Below are positions 1 to 5,272 of a DNA stretch of 9,897 nt, piece by piece. Both the position numbers and the translations under genes were made by a program. The notes below the pieces were generated by a model. The model saw only the letters and a list, made by a program, of their open reading frames with translations, made no database searches and was not told the origin of the DNA. The DNA comes from an uncultured Methanobrevibacter sp. (lineage in GTDB: Archaea; Methanobacteriota; Methanobacteria; Methanobacteriales; Methanobacteriaceae): positions 1 through 9,897 of the forward strand of contig CAJGDA010000055.1 in the NCBI GenBank assembly GCA_904501935.1, written 5' to 3'. The first letter of the stretch is position 1, and the number at the start of each line of letters is the position of its first letter.

Positions 1-72
1 CGGGTTTTCATATTTTTCAATTAAATCATCATGCCTTACCTTTTTCATGACTGTGATTTTTACTTTTTTCAT
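1..72 (-). CDS. TIGR04076-like small protein, N-terminal fragment
   Basis: The gene starts at an ATG read on the minus strand (bases 70-72) and leaves the window after 24 codons, so only the N-terminus is visible. The peptide begins MKKVKITVMKK and continues RHDDLIEKYENP. A basic beta strand starting MKKV.I.V.KK and followed by a short acidic helix is how many TIGR04076 family proteins begin; these are small proteins of unknown function found in archaea and anaerobic bacteria. A purine-rich GGGCGAT motif (77-83) sits 4 bases before the ATG and resembles the archaeal GGTGAT ribosome binding site, which supports the start. The family call rests on a short stretch recognised from memory. The reading frame itself is better supported than the name. 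Confidence 0.5.
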   Translation of the reverse strand, partial: MKKVKITVMKKVRHDDLIEKYENP

Positions 73-189
73 TAAAATCGCCCCAATATATATTGAATCA
101 TATTTAACTCTAATACATTACTTCAATTAGATGATTATTAGCTTTTAATATGTGTTTTATAGCTTCTTTTCTACACATAACACCATAAT

Positions 190-215
190 AAAAAAAAGTA
201 GAGGAATTAACCTCT
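190..215 (-). terminator. hairpin plus T-run terminator of the GTPase gene
   Basis: Read on the minus strand, AGAGG (215-211) and CCTCT (204-200) form a 5-bp stem around a 6-base loop. A run of eight T (197-190) follows two bases later. The stop codon of the GTPase gene (209-207) lies inside the loop, so the terminator overlaps the end of the coding region. Archaeal termination depends mainly on U-rich tracts, which this provides. Confidence 0.6.
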
Positions 216-1397
216 TGTTACAATACTAATAATGTCCCTATCCTTTAACTCATAGTCACTGGCTACACGCATATTTTTTCTTGCATCCACTGCATGCATG
301 AACTTATCACCAATGTCTGTGTGGACAATGTAAGCCAATTCGCGAGGAGTTGTTCCTCTTCTGACTAAAAATCCATCTGGCAGGACATTACCCTTTTGAT
401 CTGTATATTTGTGTTCATCCTGAACAGGATATACAACAATATTGTCCAATAGCTCAAAAATGCCGTAGTTTAAAGCATCCTGAACACCAGTACTTCCATA
501 TTTGTCCAAAATATTAGTTTGAATATATTCAAGTGCCTTAATCTGATTAGGATTCAATTCATCAGGCTTTAAAATTTCAAAACTTGAATCTCCTGATAGA
601 TAGCTAATCAAACCGGCTTCTGCTGCTCGAACCAATGCAATTTCAGATTCGGCTGAAGTTGGAATTACATTAGGGTATTTTTCTTTAATCCTTTCAATGT
701 TTTCTGCTGAAGTCGGAAGGTCTGCCTTGTTGGCAATGACCATCATCGGCTTTGCAATGTGGAGGATATTTCTTGTAAGCTCAATTAAATCCTCTTCTTC
801 CCACTTATTGAAATCCGGTTCAATATTTCTTTTTGCTTCAATAATGTCTTCAATAGCTATTCCAGTACCAGATAATTGGTCGAACAATACTTTAGAAACA
901 TCCAAGTGTTCGGCGCCTATTTTCCTTACAAGCCTAACCCAATTTCTAGATAATATTCCATACATCCACATCACTATTTCATTTTCCAAAAAGTCCAAGT
1001 CGTCAAGAGGATCATGACTTCCAGGATCAACTGGGTTTCCTTCAAGATCAGTTGAACCAGATGCATCGATGACATGGATGAAAACTTTAGCTTGCATTAA
1101 ATCATCTAAAAACTTATTACCTAATCCTTTTCCTTCATGCGCGCCAGGAACCAATCCTGCAACGTCAATCAATTCTATTGGAAGTAATCTTTTTCCGTCA
1201 ACACAGATTGAATTGTGAGGATTACAAGTAACGCCTAATTCCTTACATGGACAATCGCTAATTACATGTCCGACTGCCTTATTTGCATCAATTGTTGTAA
1301 ATGGATAATTTGCCATTTCTACACTAGATGCTGTTGCTGAATTGAAAAAAGATGATTTTCCAACATTCGGTTTTCCACAAACTGCTATTTGGAGCAT
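207..1397 (-). CDS. Obg-like translation-associated GTPase, Ygr210/YchF type
   Basis: Soluble P-loop NTPase of the Obg/YchF branch, a ribosome-associated family. From the ATG at 1397 it has 396 residues. The G1 motif GKPNVGKS is at 8-15 and G2 threonines at 34-35. G3 is DVAGLVPGAHEGKGLG (78-93), with the glycine-rich stretch after Walker B that marks the Ygr210 subfamily of archaea and fungi. G4 is NKAD (223-226) and G5-like TSAES is at 247-251. A TGS-type domain (about 322-396) ends the protein, and the usual helical insertion lies between G3 and G4. Four cysteines (49, 51, 58, 65) form a cluster between G2 and G3. A GTG nine bases upstream would add three residues, but it is part of a GTGATT ribosome binding site (1406-1401), so I chose the ATG. 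Automated pipelines often call this ATPase YchF; the intact NKxD suggests GTP instead. Confidence 0.93.
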   Translation of the reverse strand: MLQIAVCGKPNVGKSSFFNSATASSVEMANYPFTTIDANKAVGHVISDCPCKELGVTCNPHNSICVDGKRLLPIELIDVAGLVPGAHEGKGLGNKFLDDLMQAKVFIHVIDASGSTDLEGNPVDPGSHDPLDDLDFLENEIVMWMYGILSRNWVRLVRKIGAEHLDVSKVLFDQLSGTGIAIEDIIEAKRNIEPDFNKWEEEDLIELTRNILHIAKPMMVIANKADLPTSAENIERIKEKYPNVIPTSAESEIALVRAAEAGLISYLSGDSSFEILKPDELNPNQIKALEYIQTNILDKYGSTGVQDALNYGIFELLDNIVVYPVQDEHKYTDQKGNVLPDGFLVRRGTTPRELAYIVHTDIGDKFMHAVDARKNMRVASDYELKDRDIISIVTRG

Positions 1398-1442
1398 AAT
1401 AATCACTTAATCTTTAATAACAACTAAATGTTTGTTTTTAAA

Positions 1443-1452
1443 ATTATAAATA
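1443..1452. promoter_or_regulatory. shared TATA box of the divergent GTPase and phosphoesterase genes
   Basis: The 73 bases between the two divergent starts contain one TATA-like core that reads TTTATAAT on the minus strand (1450-1443) and TTATAAATA on the plus strand (1444-1452). With the archaeal spacing of about 25 bases, minus transcripts would begin near 1420, about 23 bases before the GTPase ATG. Plus transcripts would begin near 1473, on top of the proposed start of the phosphoesterase. A second plus-strand box, TTTATATG (1466-1473), would suit a later start codon. This is inferred from sequence and spacing only. Confidence 0.45.
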
Positions 1453-1470
1453 GTTTCAGAATTAATTTAT

Positions 1471-2346
1471 ATGTATATGAAAAATGAAAATGTTGACCGA
1501 CCACAAGCGATGAAAATCCGACAGGACATTCAGGAGGCAATGACTTTATCATTGCCGAACAAAAAGTTTTGCGAAACTGAAATCGATTTGGTGGAAATTG
1601 ATATTGGACTTGACAGTTTAGGTTGGAATTTCCAGAATTTCAGAATCCTAAACTTAACCGATATCCATTTAGGCCAATGGATTAATCCCGAATACTTGGA
1701 TGAACTTGTGGATTATGTAAACACTCTGAATGTGGATTTGATTACATTAACTGGAGATTATATTTCATATGTCTTAGAAGGATATGAAAAGTCATTGCAA
1801 AAATCTTTTAAGAAACTAAACGCGAGATACGGTAAATTCGGAGTTTTAGGAAATCATGATCATTGGATGAATCCCGACAAAATCAGGGAAATATTTAAAA
1901 GCTCAGGAATAATTGATTTGAGCAATGATGTGTATACTCTTGAAAAAGATGGGGATTTTTTAAATATTTGTGGTGTTGACAGCTCTACAGTGTGTGCAGA
2001 TAATTTAGATAAGGTATTGGCCAAAATAAGAGAAGATACGCCCAGCATTTTGCTTGCCCATGAACCGGATTTTGCAAAAGAATCCTCAAAAACCAAAAAA
2101 TTTGACCTGCAGATTTCAGGACATTCACATGGAGGGCAGTTCATAATACCTAAATTTGAAACTACTCCTTTTAGAGGTCCGGATTCCAGAAGATATCCTG
2201 TTGGACTTTACAAAGTTGGGGATATGTTCCAATACACAAGCAAAGGCCTTGGAACAAATTCCTTTAGAATAAGGATAAACTGCAAACCGGAAATTACAAT
2301 AATAACATTGAAAACAAATAGAAAGCAGGTAATTGAGATAGAATGA
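1471..2346 (+). CDS. calcineurin-like metallophosphoesterase, YkuE/YaeI-like
   Basis: Two-metal phosphoesterase with the full motif set: DIH (D64, H66), GDY (D96), GNHDH (N128, H129), AHEP (H197) and GHSHGG (H218, H220). These residues bind the catalytic metal pair. Spacing and the final GHSHGGQ resemble the YkuE/YaeI group, which hydrolyses phosphodiester or pyrophosphate bonds in lipid-linked substrates, but the substrate here is unknown. Unlike many relatives it has no N-terminal membrane segment or signal peptide, so it should be cytosolic. The start is uncertain. The ATG at 1471 (and 1477) has no ribosome binding site and could be leaderless; ATGs at 1510 and 1540 would shorten it by 13 or 23 residues without harming the domain, and AGGAGG (1532-1537) precedes the last by only two bases. 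Its stop overlaps the next gene's start by four bases, so the two are probably coupled. Confidence 0.9.
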   Translation: MYMKNENVDRPQAMKIRQDIQEAMTLSLPNKKFCETEIDLVEIDIGLDSLGWNFQNFRILNLTDIHLGQWINPEYLDELVDYVNTLNVDLITLTGDYISYVLEGYEKSLQKSFKKLNARYGKFGVLGNHDHWMNPDKIREIFKSSGIIDLSNDVYTLEKDGDFLNICGVDSSTVCADNLDKVLAKIREDTPSILLAHEPDFAKESSKTKKFDLQISGHSHGGQFIIPKFETTPFRGPDSRRYPVGLYKVGDMFQYTSKGLGTNSFRIRINCKPEITIITLKTNRKQVIEIE

Positions 2347-4439
2347 TAAAAAACAGAATTATTTCATCACTTAGAACAATAATTTCAACATTATTACTTA
2401 TAACAGCAGAAACTGTTGCAATATATATTGTAGATTATATTTGTGAGGACTTTATAGTTGGCCCTTGGTATAATGCAATCATAATTGTAATTGCATTTGC
2501 GGTTGCAAATGCACTTCTCTGGCCAATATTCAGAAGATTTTTTATGAAAATAATCATATTTACTTTTGGAATTGGATCGCTTTTGATTAACTCACTTATC
2601 TTTTATATTGCATCTTTATTCATTCCAGACGTTGTAACAGGAATTTACGGGATTTTAGAAGTTCCAATTGCAATGGCCATCGCTACAACATTTATTACAA
2701 ATGTTACCAATACAAATTACTACGATGACTACATTAGAAGAATAATGAAGTTTGCTCTTGAAAAAAAAGCACCTTATGAAAAGAAATATTCAGGAGTAAT
2801 CATGCTTGAAGTGGATGGTCTTTCAATAAACACACTGAAAAAAGCTATCGATAAAGGTATGATGCCCAACATTAAAAAATTTTTAGATGAAAAAACACAC
2901 ACATTAAAAGGTTGGGAAACAGATTTGTCTTCACAAACCGGTGCCAGCCAAGCTGGAATTTTACATGGAAACAATAGAAACATTGTAGCTTACAGATGGG
3001 TTGAAAAAGAAAACAACAACAAAATCGTTGTTTCAGGAAAATTAAGTGATGCACCGGAAATCGAAAATAAAATAAGCGACGGCAACGGTTTGCTTGTCAA
3101 TGGCCTCAGTATTGCAAACATGTTTTCAGGAGATAGTGAAAATCCTACATTAACATCTTCCAAATTAGATGGCTTAAAAAAAATATACAATAAAACATTG
3201 GATGCGGTATTTTTAGATGCATATAACTTTCAAAGATTATTTTTAATGTTTTTATGGGACATCATCCTTGAACTAAAGTCCCAGGCAGTACATTATTTTA
3301 GAAATATCAGGCCTCGCCTAAGAAGAACAATAGTTTACGCAGCAGTTAGAGCAGGAGCTAATGTAGCCTTAAGGGAAGTAACAACTGATGTCTTGATAAG
3401 TGAAATCATGGCCGGAAACATTGACACCGCATATGCTACATTCATGGGTTATGATGAAATTGCCCACCATTCCGGAGTGCAGGATGACGATGTCTGGAGT
3501 GCTTTGAAAAAGATTGACCTGCAATTTGCAAAAATCAATTCCGCAATAGAGATGAGTGACCGGGATTACAAATTAGTAATCCTATCAGACCATGGCCAAT
3601 CAAATGGTGCAACATTCAAACAAAGGTATGGAATAACATTGGGAAATTATGTAAGAAGACTGCTTCCCGATGACTTGAAAATGCTTAAAACAGAGTATAA
3701 CATAGACCACTTTAGAGATGCAGTGATTCCGGAAAATAAGCAAATCAGGAATATTAAAGAAAAGATGGGCTATATCAAAGGAGATCTTTTTGAAGATAGG
3801 GGCACCCTGAAAAATATTAAAGACGAATTTGAAATCAAGCAAATTCATAAATTACGTGGAAAATACTCAAATAGCTTAGAATACATTACCGATCATGAAA
3901 GTGTAGAACATACTACTAAAAAGGCAGAAGATTCCGAGCTAATTGTTTTAGGGTCTGGAAACTTAGGTCTAATCTATCTAACCCAATGGAAGCAACGCCT
4001 GAATTATGAAGAAATCGTGATGCTGTTCCCAGATTTAATCCCAGGACTTGTAAAGCATTCAGGCATTGGATTCGTTTTAGTAAATTCTATCTCAGAAGGT
4101 GGAATGGCCATTGGTCAGGATGGAATCTATTATCTGGACAAGGATAAGATTGTTGGCGAAAATCCTCTTAAAGACTTTGGTAAAAATGCTGCTATGCACC
4201 TAAAGCGCGAAAATTCCTTTGACAATATGCCAGACATTTTAGTAAACAGTTTCTATGACTCTGAAAAGAATGAAGTATGCGCATTTGAGGAATTGATTGG
4301 ATCTCATGGAGGTCTTGGCGGAGACCAAACAAAACCGTTCATTGTATATCCATATGATTGGACAGAACCCGGTGAATTGATTGGGGCTTCTTCAATATAT
4401 TCATTCTTAAAAAATGAAATTGATAAGTTAAAATCTTAA
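2343..4439 (+). CDS. PF04020-like (YvlD/holin_4_2) membrane domain fused to alkaline-phosphatase-superfamily phosphodiesterase
   Basis: This is a 698-residue fusion. Residues about 9-120 form four hydrophobic helices (roughly 9-31, 43-61, 68-93, 100-120), resembling the PF04020 YvlD/holin_4_2 family. Residues from about 150 to the end are an alkaline-phosphatase-fold hydrolase of the nucleotide pyrophosphatase/phosphodiesterase type. All seven expected catalytic positions are visible: D158 (EVDG), nucleophile T199 (SQTGAS), D371 and H375 (YDEIAHH), D416 and H417 (SDHG), and H655 (SHGG). Basic residues at the N-terminus, between helices 2 and 3, and after helix 4 (about 131-148) predict a catalytic domain on the cytoplasmic side. 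The ATG overlaps the TGA of the phosphoesterase upstream (ATGA at 2343), so both probably act on related phosphodiester or lipid substrates. The substrate is unknown. The holin name is historical; nothing here suggests a prophage. Confidence 0.85.
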   Translation: MIKNRIISSLRTIISTLLLITAETVAIYIVDYICEDFIVGPWYNAIIIVIAFAVANALLWPIFRRFFMKIIIFTFGIGSLLINSLIFYIASLFIPDVVTGIYGILEVPIAMAIATTFITNVTNTNYYDDYIRRIMKFALEKKAPYEKKYSGVIMLEVDGLSINTLKKAIDKGMMPNIKKFLDEKTHTLKGWETDLSSQTGASQAGILHGNNRNIVAYRWVEKENNNKIVVSGKLSDAPEIENKISDGNGLLVNGLSIANMFSGDSENPTLTSSKLDGLKKIYNKTLDAVFLDAYNFQRLFLMFLWDIILELKSQAVHYFRNIRPRLRRTIVYAAVRAGANVALREVTTDVLISEIMAGNIDTAYATFMGYDEIAHHSGVQDDDVWSALKKIDLQFAKINSAIEMSDRDYKLVILSDHGQSNGATFKQRYGITLGNYVRRLLPDDLKMLKTEYNIDHFRDAVIPENKQIRNIKEKMGYIKGDLFEDRGTLKNIKDEFEIKQIHKLRGKYSNSLEYITDHESVEHTTKKAEDSELIVLGSGNLGLIYLTQWKQRLNYEEIVMLFPDLIPGLVKHSGIGFVLVNSISEGGMAIGQDGIYYLDKDKIVGENPLKDFGKNAAMHLKRENSFDNMPDILVNSFYDSEKNEVCAFEELIGSHGGLGGDQTKPFIVYPYDWTEPGELIGASSIYSFLKNEIDKLKS

Positions 4440-4506
4440 TAATGAGTTACTACATACCTTTTAACAGAAGAATTCTTATTGAAACTATTTTAAATCGATG
4501 ATTGAA

Positions 4507-5145
4507 ATGACTGGTAAAATTTATATTATTGGAATAGGCCCTGGCGCAAGCGAATATTTAACTAAAAAAGCTATTGATACCGTTAAAGCAAGCGATTATA
4601 CCGTTGGAAGTACACGTGCAATTGAATTATTTGATGATGTGCAAAATAAGATTGCATTCAATGTTAAAGAATTGCTTGACAAATTGGAAGAAGGCGTCGA
4701 ATTGGCTTGCGATGGAAATACAGTTTCAATATTGTCAACAGGAGACCCGGGTTTTTCAGGCGTTTTAAATACTGTTTTGAGAATATCATCTGAAAAAGGT
4801 TTCCCTAAAGAGAGCATTGAAGTGATTCCCGGAATCAGCTCACTTCAGCTTGCAGCTGCAAAATGCCATATCCAATGGGACAGTGCCAATGTAATGACAT
4901 TTCATGGAAGAGAAAACATAGAGGACATATTGCCAGTCATCAACAATGGAAAGACTACAATTGCCCTTCCTTCAAGAAAAGTCAAGGACATGGCACAATT
5001 TCTAATTGACAATGGCGTTGATGAAAATCGTGAAGTTGTAGTCTGCGAGCGACTAAGTTACCCTGATGAAAGAATTGTTGATGCCACTTTAAAAGAAATT
5101 GCCCAAAGTGAATTTACCTATATGTGCATTATGGTTATCAAATAG
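4507..5145 (+). CDS. cbiE: cobalt-precorrin-7 (C5)-methyltransferase CbiE
   Basis: S-adenosylmethionine-dependent tetrapyrrole methyltransferase that adds the C5 methyl group to cobalt-precorrin-7 in the anaerobic cobalamin pathway. From the ATG at 4507 it has 212 residues, normal for a stand-alone CbiE; the C15 methylation and decarboxylation partner CbiT is not fused and not in the window. Visible family features are the N-terminal GIGPG loop (9-13), the DYTVGSTRAIE segment typical of CbiE, GDPGFSG (79-85) and PGISSLQLAAAK (108-119), which build the SAM and tetrapyrrole clefts. An ATG at 4498 is in frame, but GATGAT (4497-4502) resembles the archaeal ribosome binding site 4 bases before 4507, and MTGKIYIIGIGPG is a more usual N-terminus. 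The gene begins 67 bases after the phosphodiesterase with no clear terminator between, so readthrough is possible. Cobamides are needed for methyl transfer to coenzyme M in methanogens. Confidence 0.9.
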   Translation: MTGKIYIIGIGPGASEYLTKKAIDTVKASDYTVGSTRAIELFDDVQNKIAFNVKELLDKLEEGVELACDGNTVSILSTGDPGFSGVLNTVLRISSEKGFPKESIEVIPGISSLQLAAAKCHIQWDSANVMTFHGRENIEDILPVINNGKTTIALPSRKVKDMAQFLIDNGVDENREVVVCERLSYPDERIVDATLKEIAQSEFTYMCIMVIK

Positions 5146-5200
5146 GACAATTTATCCTTAAAAACCATTTTAAATATCATTTACTATTTATTTTTAAAAT
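5146..5200 (+). terminator. T-rich, weakly structured end of the cbiE transcript
   Basis: After the cbiE stop the sequence has a loose inverted repeat ATTTTAAA (5167-5174) and TTTAAAAT (5193-5200), with a T-rich stretch around 5186-5195. Such tracts can end archaeal transcripts. The stem is pure A/T with an 18-base loop, so the evidence is weak. Confidence 0.3.
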
Positions 5201-5205
5201 CAAAG

Positions 5206-5213
5206 TTTATATG
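5206..5213 (+). promoter_or_regulatory. TATA box of the surface-protein gene
   Basis: TTTATATG is preceded by the purine-rich CAAAG, which could serve as the TFB recognition element. A transcript starting about 25 bases downstream (near 5232-5236) would leave a leader of roughly 38 bases before the ATG at 5273, enough for the ribosome binding site at 5261-5267. The alternative ATG at 5240 would be almost leaderless. Confidence 0.5.
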
Positions 5214-5272
5214 TTCGAAATATAATACTTTAATCGTCAATGAATCGACAATTGACTTTAAAGGTAGATATC

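Noticed and set aside
697..1017. 106-codon plus-strand frame opposite the GTPase gene
   Set aside because: It lies wholly antisense to a strongly conserved gene and shows no recognisable domain or ribosome binding site.
2343..2702. Prophage holin or lysis gene
   Set aside because: The holin_4_2 resemblance is to the YvlD membrane family. The domain is fused to a large hydrolase, and no phage genes are around.
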